From positions 6,448,001 through 6,512,000 of the forward strand of contig NC_083513.1 in assembly GCF_032362555.1 (NCBI RefSeq): DNA of 64,000 nucleotides. Direction: 5' to 3'. Origin of the DNA: Amyelois transitella. Taxonomy: Eukaryota > Arthropoda > Insecta > Lepidoptera > Pyralidae. This document shows, piece after piece, positions 21,337 to 33,900 of this stretch; the first letter of the stretch is position 1; each line of letters begins with the position of its first letter. The notes under the pieces are model-generated. The model ran no database searches. It was not told the DNA's origin and saw only the letters and a list, made by a program, of their open reading frames with translations. Both the position numbers and the translations under genes were made by a program.

Positions 21337-22911
21337 ATGATTTACTCCACTTGGTTGAGTCAATTTCATTCATCATTTATCATTATTAGTTCTTTTGTGT
21401 TATATGTCCATTCAGATGTGCCGAGGCCCCGCGGTGTATCTTTATCGAAAGCATCTCTTTATTCACCAACGAAAGACTTCACATGTTTTGATGGAACAGT
21501 AACTATACCGTTTAGTTACGTAAATGACGATTACTGTGACTGCTTCGATGGCAGCGATGAGCCAGGTACGTCTGCGTGCTTGAATGGTATATTTCACTGT
21601 ACCAACGCCGGTCATCGGCCTCAAAATATTCCCAGTTCAAGAGTCAATGATGGAGTGTGTGATTGTTGCGATGGTACAGATGAGTATGCCACGCCCGATA
21701 TTTGTACTGACATTTGTAATGAACTTGGTAAAGAAGCTAGAGCTGAATATCAGAGGTTAGCTGAACTACATAAAGCTGGTAGTCATTTAAGAGTAGACCT
21801 TATTGAAAGGGGAAATAAAAAGAGACATGAAATGGCAGAGCAGTTGTCACAATTGGAGAAGGATAAAGCAGAAGCTGAACAAATCAAAGCTGAGAAACAG
21901 GCACTAAAGGATGAAATAGAAGCTAAAGAAAATGAAGCTCTCAAAGTTTATAGAGAAGCAGAGGAGAAAGAAAAACAAAGGCAGGCTGAAGAAGAAAAGC
22001 AGAAGAATGTGAAAGAAGCCTTGGACAATTTTGATAGGTATGATTCAAACAAGGATGGGGTTTTATCAATTGATGAAATAAAAGTAGCAAATGTATTTGA
22101 TAAAGATAAGGATGGCCAAGTTGATGAAGAGGAAGTGAAATATTTCTTTGGTGAGAATGAGAGTGTTGATAAAGATGCTTTTACCAGTGTTACCTGGCCT
22201 TTGCTCAAACCTCTGTTGATGATGGAACAAGGTATGTTCAAACCTGCCCAAGATGAAGAGCATGTAGATCCAGATGTTGATGGTGAAATGGATGATGATC
22301 TTGATACTGAAGATACTGGAGCTGATTTAGATGAAGATCATGCTGAAGAAGAATCACCTAGAGAATTTGATGACAGAGACATATCTTCACATGATTCTAA
22401 AGTGTATGATGATGAAACACAGAGATTGGTAGATGAAGCCACTGAAGCCCGAAAACAATACACTGAAGCTGAGAGAACAGTTCGGGAAATAGAATCTAAC
22501 ATCAGGAATATTCAACAGAACCTTGAGAAAGATTATGGCCTCCAACAAGAATTTGCAACTTTAGATGGACAATGTTTTGAATTTGAAGATAAAGAATATG
22601 TATACAGGCTGTGCATGTTCCAAAAAGTGACACAGAAGTCAAAGAATAGTGGTTCTGAGGTTGGTCTTGGCAATTGGGGTGAATGGGCTGGAGAAGACAA
22701 TAGATACTCTGCCATGAGATACACCAATGGTGTTGCCTGCTGGAACGGACCTAACAGAATGACTATAGTTAATATTCACTGTGGGTTAGAAAATAAAGTG
22801 TTGTCAGTTGCTGAACCATATCGCTGTGAATATAAAATGGAATTGAGTACCCCTGCAGCTTGTGATATGTCAAATGTAAACCAAGATCATTCAGCACATG
22901 ATGAGCTGTGA
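21337..22911 (+). CDS. PRKCSH: Glucosidase 2 subunit beta (GCS2beta / PRKCSH)
   Basis: The non-catalytic subunit of ER glucosidase II, which trims glucose from N-glycans; it retains the alpha subunit in the ER and binds glycan mannose. The 524-aa frame is uninterrupted. Residues 1-26 are a hydrophobic signal peptide. Residues ~50-127 form two Cys-rich LDL-receptor-A-like modules (DDYCDCFDGSDEPG, DGVCDCCDGTDEY). A charged coiled coil follows (~130-228), then two EF-hand-like loops (~232-271; DSNKDGVLSIDE, DKDKDGQVDEEE), an acidic stretch (~305-350), a second coiled coil, and an MRH lectin domain (~408-508). The C-terminus is HDEL, an ER-retrieval signal. The AATAAA at 23275-23280 would give a ~370-nt 3' UTR. 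The absence of introns is unusual next to its intron-rich neighbours. Confidence 0.95.
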   Translation: MIYSTWLSQFHSSFIIISSFVLYVHSDVPRPRGVSLSKASLYSPTKDFTCFDGTVTIPFSYVNDDYCDCFDGSDEPGTSACLNGIFHCTNAGHRPQNIPSSRVNDGVCDCCDGTDEYATPDICTDICNELGKEARAEYQRLAELHKAGSHLRVDLIERGNKKRHEMAEQLSQLEKDKAEAEQIKAEKQALKDEIEAKENEALKVYREAEEKEKQRQAEEEKQKNVKEALDNFDRYDSNKDGVLSIDEIKVANVFDKDKDGQVDEEEVKYFFGENESVDKDAFTSVTWPLLKPLLMMEQGMFKPAQDEEHVDPDVDGEMDDDLDTEDTGADLDEDHAEEESPREFDDRDISSHDSKVYDDETQRLVDEATEARKQYTEAERTVREIESNIRNIQQNLEKDYGLQQEFATLDGQCFEFEDKEYVYRLCMFQKVTQKSKNSGSEVGLGNWGEWAGEDNRYSAMRYTNGVACWNGPNRMTIVNIHCGLENKVLSVAEPYRCEYKMELSTPAACDMSNVNQDHSAHDEL

Positions 22912-24985
22912 GAGACCAGTGACTTTTACACTTAAATGTGTGCTAAGATATAAGTTAAACACAAGGCAGGATATAAGAACATTTTCACAATGGCGAATCG
23001 TCACAACACTTATTGTTATTATTTTGGATATTCATTATGTGTAAAAACATTTGTATTTGTCAAACATAATTATCAGATAAAACCAAGCTGTTAAACACAA
23101 GGCATCTAAATCTTTGGAAAAATCTAGTTATAATGGCTATTTTCTGATGTAGGTATTTATGAGTCATTTTAATTTTCTCAATTCTGTCACTTTTTACAGT
23201 AACTGGCTATGTTTTGCATTTATCTATAAGAATTATTATTTATGTATCAAAGTGAAATACCAATGCAATACAAGAATAAAATTAATTTATTACATACTTT
23301 AAAAAATACTAAATTCACAATCTGGTATATTGGTTTTGTTTCACACAAATAATAATTATACATTTTAGATCCGGTTTTTATAATAATGTTTGGTCATGCT
23401 GTTTCAAGAAAATAGGCTGTGTTAGTGGATGGCTGGTTTTTTTGTGAGATTCAAAATCTGCCTAGTAGCATAAGTAGAGTTTAGTCTTTAGTCATGAAGT
23501 TGATCAATTTCAGGTTTAAATTTTTTCCTATTTATGCAATAAATCCACTTTAATTTATGTATCCACTAATGTTTTAAAGTTAAGACTGATAATAAGAGCA
23601 TTATAACATAATATCACACATTCCTTATGTTAAAGGCTGTTTTAAGTTCCAGTGAATGGATAGATTCATAGAAATGAACAAAACATTGTGAAAGATTACA
23701 GTTTGTTTTGATTAATATTATTTTTATTTATTTCCTAGGTCCTTGTATTGTTAATTAGGTAGGTACCATTCAATCCCAATCCATATTTAATAAGATTTTG
23801 TTTGTTATCAATGAATATAAATAATTAATGTGGAACAGATTTTGATAACATGGTAATAAGATTAGAATTTAAGAAAAACTTTGGCTACATTCATAGTTTT
23901 GCAAATAAGTTCTTCATCGATACACTCTTGACAGAGTGGCCAAGCTCGTCATGTAGTCATGAAAGTGGAGGGGGCAGATGAAACACACCGCACGATGCTT
24001 CGCCATTTTTCTCCACTCTAAGTCATCCTACTGAACTAGTTAATGAACTGGTCCACAATAGACTTTATTTGGTTGGTCCAGCGCATTTAGTGCCTTCTAC
24101 TTTTCCCTGGACACACCTTATTTGCAAATATGGATGAATGAAAACAGGTTGATTAACCAATTACCTAAACAAGGCGAGTATGAATGGGAATGTTGGGAGG
24201 AAGGTTCCTTGATCAAATTGAGTATCTAACTTTAATCTTACAAAAATGTCAAATGGACGACTTTGCCAAGAGTGGTAAAGATATGAATTTGGATGAAGTG
24301 AAAGAGAAAGACGAAGGTATCGTGGTAATTGGAAAGATGTAGTTTCTACCTGTTGTATCTTTACATATACCATCAGTTTGCATAAGTATAAAATTTATCT
24401 AAATAATGTATTCATACTGAAGTTTTTAGTCACATGCTAATGTTAAGCCAACAGCACGGCCTTGGTTTATTAGCACATCTATATTACACGCTGAGGCATG
24501 TGTCCAACGAGGTAGGATGGTATTTAAAGCTCGTGCTCTATTTTAATACCTGGCAGGATTTCTGAACGATTGTTGGGCTTTTTATCTTAAATCATTACCG
24601 TGCTCTTTTAATGGAGGGTAAAAAATATAAGAAGAAACCGTTCCGTTTCACAATGAGTAATAGATTTTTAATATGGGTACGACAAGTTTCTTTTTTGATA
24701 GCAAAAACATAGGTACCTACCTCAATTCGAATGTCATTGTCATTTGACTGATATTTACTCACACAAACATACAAAAATAATTCTGTCAATTTCACATTGG
24801 CTGCTTCTGAGGTGTGAGATTGTTTACATGTGTTTACCTAGTACCTAGTTACTATTTTGTGGTTATGTACCTAGATAAAGTTTTGAAATAAATTTATCTT
24901 TTAACTAAATAATAGAATAGCTAACTCAAGAATAGCTACGCCTAATAATCTATGTCTCAGGTTTTATTTAAAGTCAGTCAGTACA
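22912..24985. other. Intergenic region, mostly unassigned
   Basis: It holds the 3' UTR of the glucosidase gene up to about 23280, then AT-rich DNA. A more GC-rich block near 23920-24120 (GACAGAGTGGCCAAGCTCGT) looks repeat-like but I cannot name it. An old RTE-type 3' remnant lies at about 24200-24360. I see no other gene. Confidence 0.5.
24200..24360 (+). mobile_element. Old RTE-like 3' remnant
   Basis: GATGAAGTGAAAGAGAAAGA followed by GGTATCGTGGTAATTGGAAAG and TGTAGTTTCTACC parallels the RTE end (GACGAAGCGAAAGAAG...GATCGTGGCAAGTGGAAAG...GTAGTCTCTGCC). The terminal CCCTCCGGG block is absent. Confidence 0.55.
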
Positions 24986-27900
24986 ATGGATGTAGAGGCA
25001 TTACTATCTAATTGCAATTTTTCAATGTTAGAAGGTAAAGTAGACTCCCGAATTTTGAAGTCCGTAAAATGTATGGGTTTCGTCAAGCCAACGAGAATTC
25101 AAGCTGAAGTTTTACCACACCTTATGCTGGGTAAAGACGTTATAGGCGCAGCTAAAACTGGAAGTGGAAAAACACTAGCGTTTCTTATTCCCGTTGTTGA
25201 CAAATTATTAAAATTAGGATTCACTAAGAAACTTGGTAAGTTTGCACTTTGCAAATGAAACTAATTCATCATCTATTTATTTTCTTTTGCTACTGCATGA
25301 TTTTTGCTTTCATACTATTTACTGATTCCTTCTTTCCCTTATAAATATGATCAATGTTATTTCTAGGAACTGGGTGCATAATACTTTCACCGACAAGGGA
25401 ATTAGCCTTACAGACTTATACTGTGTTGAAGAAATTATTAACCGAAATTGATTTGTCACATTGTCTTATAGTAGGTGGAGAGAAAAAGGTTAAAGATATA
25501 TTGGCTTTACAGCGAGGTAGGTTTATTTGACAAGACTAATATAAATTTTTGGCAGAAAATAGAGCAATCACAATATATTATACAAAATGTTTTAGACATA
25601 ATTTTTTTTTATTTTGCTACAATAGTGGTCTGGTAATGAAAAAACATAGTATGAGCTAGTTGCTACCCTTTCGGAGCAGATTGTAAAAGTCAATCATGTT
25701 AGGTTTATACATATAATAAGGAAGAGGTGGTAATATACATACATACATACATATGGTCACGTCTATATCCCTTGCAGGGTAGACAGAGCCACCAGTCTTG
25801 AAAAGACTGAATAGCAGCTATTAATGATAGAATTGAGATTCAAATAGTGACAGGTTGCTAGCTCATCGCCTAAAAAAGAATCCCAAGTTTGTAGTTTGTT
25901 TGTAATATTAAATATAAATATTTCTTCATATGTTCCTTATCCAGAAGTGGAACTTCTAAATCATGATCACATTCAGAAAGGGGATCAACTGAGACCAAAT
26001 GTCAGTTTTGTTCAATTCTACAACACAACTGGTAAAATCAATATTATCCACTAGTTTAATAAAGATAATAAATATTTCTTGTAACAATTCAATTTTTGTT
26101 GGAACAATTTTTTTTATTTTTTTTTATATACGGGACAAATTACCCAGATTGAGTTAGCTTCAAAGTAAGTTCGAAACTTGTGTTAGGAGATACTTACTCA
26201 ATGAAACTATATTTTTTTTATAATAAATACTTATATGGATATAAACATCCAAGACCCAGGCCAATCAGAAAAATTTCTTTTCCCTTTTATTCGAACCCGG
26301 GACTCCAGTGTCACAGACAAGCGTACTCCTGCACAGCCGCAGAGGCCGAGAATTTTTGACGAAATTTGATACAAAGAGACAATTATATGCTTGAAATAGT
26401 TAAGTTTAAAAAATAAATCGAATGTTTTAGGATCAAACATTGTAGTGAGCACCCCAGGCCGCCTGCTAGACCACCTTCAAAATACAGAATCATTCAGATG
26501 TTACAATCTTAAATGTCTAGTGGTGGATGAAGCTGATAAATTATTGGAAGCTGGCTTCGAGAAACATATCACAGGAATAATTAGTTTACTACCAAGTAAG
26601 TTGTTGTCTGTTATCTACAAACAATAGTATATAAAGTATAGTGAGTAGTGTATCACCCACACAAAGGTCCCTGCTTAATCTAATGGTAGATTGTTAGATA
26701 ACTAACAATCTATTATTTAATAAAGTTAATATAGTATTATTACTATAAGCATTAAGTCCGCCTATTGTACTTTATAAATTGTCATTGTTAAAATAAAGAA
26801 TAAACAAATAAAAATAAATAATAATATTTGATAGATAGATTGTAAAATATACTTATTAGAATAGTCATGATAGTGGTACAATGTACAATCACAAGCAGAA
26901 AATTGACTTTTAAAAATAGAGGCTCATATTTCTTTGCAGGCGACTGTACAACAGCTTGTCTGCATTGTGATGCATAATTTTCTTATCAGTGGGCTGATGG
27001 TACTGAAGCTAAAACTCTTCCTTGTTGTTTTTGTTTAACCGTTCGTTCTTGTTCTTCGTTGTTGTTTAACCTTCATAAGTGTGTTCAAAATAAAAATAAC
27101 AATCCAGAAATACCCATAATAAGCTCAAATCTTCCACCACGAGTCTGATATTATGTATAACTTAAAATTAAGTAACACCACACACAATATTTGCCTATGC
27201 TGAGAATCAAACACCTCTGCCTAGCGAAGCACAATGCTACAGAGGGCGACCTACAATATTGTTACTTGTTTCAGGTAAAAGACAAACACTATTATTTAGT
27301 GCGACAATTGATAATAAAGTGAAGAGTTTAGTTAAATTGGCGCTTCATGCTAACCCAGTGCTAGTGTCAGTGAATGAAGATAGACAGTCAACTGTTACTG
27401 GGCTACAACAGGGGTGGGTATATACCTTTTGTATAATGTTACCTTATTTATAATGTTTCCAAAATTAGTACATACTAGAAACTTTTATAAGTTTCTCATG
27501 CAAAATCTACTGAAGGAATTTGTGTAAAACTTTATCGTTATAATAAAAAAATAAGAGTAACATATAGGCTACATATACGTAAATGAAGCCGCAGGAGGAT
27601 AATAGTATTTTTATATGTTTAAAATGCCGATCTTTAATAATATTAGAAAGTAAGCAAAAAAAGCTCATGTAAGTGCTTATCCTAGCGGTTCTCGAAATAC
27701 TGAGGGCTTAACATTTTCTTGAAGATTTTCTTTCTTTTTTAATTTTCATTAATTTCATCATTTTTCATTAATCACTTTTGTATTTTTTAAGATATTGCAT
27801 ATGTCCAGTGGAAAAAAGGATACCCTGGTTGTATAAAATGCTCAAGAAGACTAAGAAACTGAAGGTTATGGTATTCTTTTCTTCCTGCAAGTCTGTGGAC

Positions 27901-29486
27901 TTTCATTATGATTTCTTCAAAATTCATTGCAGAGCTGCGGTATTGAGTATACATGTAAGTTCTTTTTTATTAAAACCGCAATTACTGTAGAATTTTTATA
28001 GTTACCTATCTTTACCCTTAACGCTGGATAATGCTAGATAGGATGCCTCAACTTCGTGCATATTAGATTTATCTCATGGAAACCTTTCATTGGATAAAGA
28101 TATGATACAAAAACATCACATCTAACGAAGTCAAACGTAATTTTTTTTTAAATTTCGTGTCTCAAATTATTTTTCACTGGAACACCTTTATTTTTTCGTT
28201 GAACTAAGCGTTATTTAACTTTTGAAAGGGAAAACAAAGTCAGTCCAGAAGAAAAGAAGCCTACCAGAAGTTTGTTGAAGCGGGTAATGGTGCCTTGTTC
28301 TGTACTGATGTCGCCGCCAGAGGACTGGATATACCATCTGTAGACTGGATTGTACAGTACGACCCCCCTACTGATCCTAAGGTAACTGTACAGTATCATT
28401 GAAATATTTAAACGTTTCATACAAATTGACATATTCAAATAAATCTCAGGTAACATTTACATTACCAATTTTAAATGTATTAATCGGCGTTCTTTTGGCG
28501 TTAATCTCAACGACATCTTAACCTCTATACTATAGGGTACGCCTTTAGACCATGAAATTTGATTGATTGAGTCAGATCTTTACATAAAACCTCTCCTGTC
28601 TGCCCCCGCAACCTTCATAGGGCATCCTTTCCCATATTGTATTAGGTAGGTACAAGCTGCACTAAATGAATATGCCTATCCTTAGCGAAGAGAGGGAGTG
28701 GCCCTATTCTTTATTACCGAGAACCACACGGCCATTAGAAAGCCATTTTTTTTTTAATTTATAGTACAATACACAGAACATAATGCGAGTGTTTTGTTGT
28801 GGTGGCTGTGTTAGGATAAATAGACTGCTTAATATGTTAACAGATTTTTCGCAGTCCTTGTAAAATATGTTTTTATTATTGTTTTATCAGGAATATATCC
28901 ATAGAGTTGGGCGGACAGCAAGAGGTTTGAATCAAAAAGGTAGCGCCGTAATACTTTTAAGGCCAGAGGAAGAAGAGTTTATAAAATATTTGAGGAAAGA
29001 AAAAGTATATTTGGATAAATATAGTTTTGGAGATCCACCTAATGAAGTTCAAGATATGGTAAGATTACCTTTGATATAAAATAAGTTGAATAATACGTGA
29101 CATTGAGTCGAGTCACGTGGTTAAGTAAAACGTATTATATGTAGAACCGCGCACATACTACTTATTAAACATTATTTGAAGTGCTCGTGCTGCGTTGATT
29201 TTCATCGATTTCACCTAACAACCTTGGCAAATTATAACTGATTTTTTTTATTGCGCTTGTTAATTATTGTAATCGCTTACTTTTACAGTTAGAAGATTTG
29301 GTAACAAAGAACGGTGTGGTAAAAACCTTAGCGAGAAAGGCTTATCTATCATTTCTAAGGTGTTATAAAACTCATCCTATGAAGAAAATCTTTAATATCC
29401 AAACAATGGATTTGAAATTAGCGGCGAAGGCCTTTGGCTTCCTGGAACAGCCTGATGTGGATTTTTGTATCCTTTTCATTTTCTAG
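24986..29486 (+). CDS. Divergent DDX18/Has1-type DEAD-box RNA helicase, 8 exons
   Basis: By family, a nucleolar ATP-dependent RNA helicase of 60S ribosome assembly. Exons: 24986-25235, 25367-25516, 26431-26595, 27275-27413, 27792-27954, 28229-28381, 28891-29058, 29289-29486; all phases match and the sum is 1386 nt (461 aa). Motifs: Q-motif region (GFVKPTRIQ), motif [10 protein letters not shown] (55-63), [19 protein letters not shown] (166-169), [14 protein letters not shown] and HRVGRTARG. Exon boundaries and phases equal those of the minus-strand DDX18 gene at 36267-30932, so it is a DNA-level paralogue. It lacks the acidic/basic N-terminal exons and, because of TAG at 29484-29486, the basic C-terminal tail. 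It is convergent with the canonical gene. Every catalytic motif is intact, so I treat it as a probable functional gene rather than a pseudogene. Confidence 0.85.
25731..25895 (+). mobile_element. GGTAGACAGAGCC-type interspersed repeat in helicase intron 2
   Basis: Begins in a run of CATA units, then GGTCACGTCTATATCCCTTG, GGTAGACAGAGCCACCAGTC, the small hairpin AGTCTTGAAAAGACT, and GAGATTCAAATAGTGACAGG. The same order is seen at 39823 and 46226, and reversed at 50844-51045. No coding content. Confidence 0.75.
26680..26830 (+). mobile_element. LINE 3'-end-like fragment in helicase intron 3
   Basis: Contains GCATTAAGTCCGCCTATTGT followed by an AAAGAATAAACAAATA-type A-rich end. A parallel segment occurs at 57438-57552. 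This looks like the 3' UTR of a non-LTR retrotransposon whose coding part is absent. Confidence 0.5.
28600..28737 (+). mobile_element. Fragment of the CCACACGG-ending interspersed repeat
   Basis: Contains TATGCCTATCCTTAGCGAAG, GGAGTGGCCCTATTCTTTA and ends GAGAACCACACGGCC, matching the right part of the repeat family seen in full at 46226-46500 and 50844-51045. Confidence 0.55.
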
Positions 29487-29558
29487 GTATATTTTAGAAT
29501 TAAGATTTCCCGACGTCCCATACGAATTTCAAGAAAAAAAGTAAATTTCATTTCTTGA

Positions 29559-30931
29559 GACAACTTCTATGCCTTAAAGTAACAAACGTAAGAGATTTTC
29601 CTGTAAATAAGGACGGAACGAAACGAATAAATCAACTCAAATGCCAGTATCTGAGTTGCATTTGTGTAAATAGATTTTCCGATTTCCGATTTTTTGGAAC
29701 GGGCGTTTTCTGGCACGAGGTTTTCCATTCCGTGCACTCTAGACTAGACCACATAAAGAACCTACATGCCAAATTTCAAATCTCTAGACCCAGCAGTATG
29801 TCAGTCTAGTGTACTCTTTTATATAATTTTTAGATATTTGTGTTTTGCTCTCGGGTTCGATAAAAAAAATACAAGTCGTTACAAATACGCATTTATATCT
29901 TATTATCTATATATTATACAAAATTATTTCCAACTACGATTCATTACAGTAAAATCTCAAAAATCGTGATTCCAGTTTTCAAGAAAAAGAAAATCTTTAC
30001 CTAAAATTCGGAAAATGTGAAAGACGACATCGAAAACAACATAATTATATCGAATTTCGTTATTATTTCTAAGGGGTACTACTTTCCTCATTATTGTCAA
30101 TTTGTAATTTCCCACGTGAAGTTCCCTAGTTATGAGGAAAATATAAGCCATTTGTGATAATTATTATATTTTATCTGTATACATATATACATATATGTAC
30201 CTATGTGTTTTGTCTGTACACAAACTTGCAATAAATTTGTACATAAGTTTTCTATAGCTGTTTTATTTTTTCGTCTATTTTCTTGTCCCCATTTCACTGC
30301 TGTTAAAATTATTTCTTTATATTATTTACATTCATTCAAATATCTACGAATAAACAATCAAATTCAAATTTATCAAACTATTTTTAAATACGAGTATAAG
30401 GTCCGTGGCACAGATTAAACACAATTAAAATAAATCTTCAAACATTATCCTCCTCTTTTTTAAAAGTCGCGTAAATAAACCCTTTGTATTTGGAATGGAA
30501 AGTTACAACAGAAAATAAATCAAATAGCATAATATGACGAAATGTAATTAGATAACGACACTGTTGTAGTTCATAATTTATCTGTTAATAGTCGTTTTGA
30601 TATGAAATACACAAAAGATTTACATATTACCTTTAGGAACACAAAATGTATATCTGATATATATGTTTAAGATGGATTTACTGTCTTCTTCTAGAAATTG
30701 TTATCGAACGAATATAATGTTTGGGTTTGAGGCGATTGCATTTTCGCGCATCGCGCCGCTGCCTCCCGTGTCTCGCTTCTATGTCGCCGGACACCTCTTT
30801 AAAACTCCTATGTAAAGAGATGAGGATGTAACTGGAATCAACGCCAGGTGTAAAAAAGGCTTTCCTTACCAATTAAAAAAACCACAAAATTATAAAATAC
30901 AGTTTTATTATACCAATATAATTATTATCGC
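29559..30931. other. Spacer between convergent helicase genes
   Basis: No gene recognised. A repeat-like phrase ACCTACATGCCAAATTTCAA at 29760-29780 suggests an old mobile element. The AATAAA for the canonical minus-strand gene (TTTATT on the plus strand) is at 30904-30909. Confidence 0.45.
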
Positions 30932-33900
30932 TTAACTAACGGACCGTTTATTACCACCTTTTTGTCTGTATATCTTAGTTTTCTGCGCCTTATTCCTCTG
31001 GCTTGCTGGTGCATTTAGTGAATTAAAATAGCCGTAACCACCGCCTCCTTTCCTTTTTGAAGGCGGGCCTTTATTTGTTATCTTTAATTCTACAGCTGGA
31101 GGTACAATGAAACCAAATGATTTTGATACTTTAGCCAAATCAATCTTATCGATGTCGAATATAGTTTTCAAATGGTGAGAATCGTAAGCCCTGAGATAGC
31201 TCTTGAATGCTTCCTTGGCAGATTGATTCAGGAAATAGTTTTTTGATATTAATTTTTCCAACTGAAACGAAAGGTGTTTGATGTTACAAGGGATAATGTA
31301 ATGAATTAAGTTAGCTCGTGGATCCGACCAACAAAAACATTAATGCAGACCAAATTATATAAATATTTGCGTATTGCGTATGTCCCAGCTGGGAATGGAA
31401 TCCAGGCCTCTCCTAGTAGCGGGTGTAAAATGCAGCGCCAAGGAGTTATTGATGTTAGTTTGAAGTCATTAAGGCTGTCTATTTCTGTCTATATAATAAC
31501 TTCAAACTAACATCAATAACTCAGTTAAATTCCGAGATAAAATCAGTAAGGCAGCCACAAGAAAAAGAAAATTTGTAAACATCCCATTTTGACCTAGGGT
31601 ATAAATGTAAACACGAAAAATATATAAGGGTTTCCAACCAACCTGCAACTGAATATTAGCAACTTTGTTCCAAGAGAATTCGTATTCATTGAGGGTGACC
31701 TTCGACTGCTTCAGATACCTAAGGAATCCCAATTCCTCGGGTCGCAAGAACAACAACGCGTGCCCGTTGGTACAGAGACCCCTCGCTGTTCTGCCCACAC
31801 GGTGAATATATTCCTGAAAGAAAAATAAAAGACGGTTATTTTTAATTCGGCTAAAATTCCGGGTTAATGGTGTAATTTGTCCCGTATATACTCGCGGTTA
31901 AATCCCCGCGTTTGTTTACCGAGGAATTCAATCTCGTTCAGCAACATATCATGCATTACCTTAGGATCATCAGGTGGGTCATATTGAACGATCCAATCCA
32001 CAGCTGGAATGTCTAGGCCTCTAGCCGCTACGTCCGTACATAAAAGTATACCGGACTCCGCATTGCAGAACTGGAAGAAAGTTGTGGTACGCTTCGTTTG
32101 CTGTTGTTTGCCCTAAAAAAAAATTGAGATTGATATTATTTACTTACAATCATTACCTGCATTACTAATCTTACAAATAAACAATTTTATAAATCCCCAA
32201 TTTGTATGTGTATAGTATTGTACTACTTAAGCCCTTCCATTTAGTATATTCTGTCAAGATATATGTAATCAGACAGTTATCGTGGTGGCCATCTTCAACC
32301 GATTTTCATAATACGTAGCTACAAACACTTCTGCCTGACTATGGGCCTTCACCTTCGAAACAAACCAAACGTACTTCAAACTATTTGAGCATCAAAAGGG
32401 ACATAAGTAGCGTTACAAAATATACTTACATGTATAGACATCACAGGCAGGTCGATGTAGTTAAACAATTCGTGATGGTATTTTACGGACATACAAGTTG
32501 AGAGGAAAACCATAACTTTCTTCTTCCTGTTCTTCTTTAGAAACGTGAATAAGACCATCATACGCATCTCTGAAGGGCACACAATGAACCTGGGAAACGA
32601 AATAAGATAATCAATATCTAAGTTAAAAAAAAATACTTCTTTTTACTTGAACATTTCTATGGCTATAATCCATAGGAGCCAAAGTGGCCATACTATTTTT
32701 ACAGCAATGTAGATATTCTATGTCCTTGAAAGCGACACTGTTATGTGAAAGATAAAGTGAATGTGTTTGTGAAAGACAGAGGGAAATTTACTTAGAGAAG
32801 AATAAGTATCACAAAGCCTGTCCTGCAAAGTCAATCAAAACTTACCCTTGTTCCAAAGAGTCCACGGTTGCTTGTTCTTTCTGGTCATCAACGCCTACAT
32901 AAATTGGTTCTTGCTTTACCGCAAAGGCTGTCAGTGCTTCAGTCTTCTTGGTCTGAGTGGCACTGAACAGCATAGTTTGACGGCGTTCTGTTGGAATTTT
33001 AAATTGTAGCTTCAGAGCTTAGCTTTAGAGATAAATAACTTACCTATGTTACTTATTATAGGGACCAAATTGCAGTTTAGAAAAGTAATGAAGAGATTGA
33101 TGATGATGAGAGAAATAAAAATGGACAGTTGTGGCTAGTGAAAGATTCTGCATAATTTACTCGTTTTATATAACAAGTTAACTATGCTGTGAAAGAACTT
33201 AAAAGTAATGGTGTAATGTTTAAGATAATATTAATTGGGACAAACTCGAAAATGACCACAATCTCTTTCTATGAATCTAAGTAACAATGCCATAGCAATA
33301 TCAAGAGTTCTAAAGAGAGTCAGGTAGGCGCCTGAAAGAATAAAAAAATGCAGTTTGTATGTGTGTTCAAATCAAACTTCAGCAATGTATCAATGACTAC
33401 CATTCCCGTGGGATTGTTTATGAAGGACAATGTGCCGAGTTTAACCACGGGAAAAGCTATTTCATTTAAATATAAATACTTACTGTCTTTGTTCCTAAGA
33501 CAGTGTAGTGAACACTTATGGGATTTCCGATATTCCCACGAAAGCGGAAAAACGGGTCACCGTACATACAAATTTGCGGGTAAAAGTACTGACTTCTTGT
33601 CAGTACTTAAGTACCTTAAACCTTTCATCCAGGAAAAATACTGTATTTGCAGGATTTGGGCTATAAAACAATGTGTGTGATCGAAGATGCGGGCAACAGG
33701 TTGTTAACTATAAAGAAGTGACACAAAAGAGAGAAGTAAAAGGAAGTTATGAAGATAAACTTACTGGGCAATAGTCTGATGATCTGCTTGACTTCCTCTT
33801 CAAAACCAATCTCAAGTAATCTGTCTGCCTCATCAATGACGAGACACTGAAGATTTTTGTACAAGAAGTCTGGTGTATTTTGCAAGTGATCAAGCAATCG

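Noticed and set aside
26231-26452. 73-aa minus-strand frame spanning helicase exon 3 start
   Set aside because: It overlaps a well-supported exon on the other strand and contains no recognisable domain.
33348-33680. 110-aa plus-strand frame in DDX18 intron 6
   Set aside because: It lies in an intron, in a segment that looks repeat-derived, and its sequence resembles no protein family.
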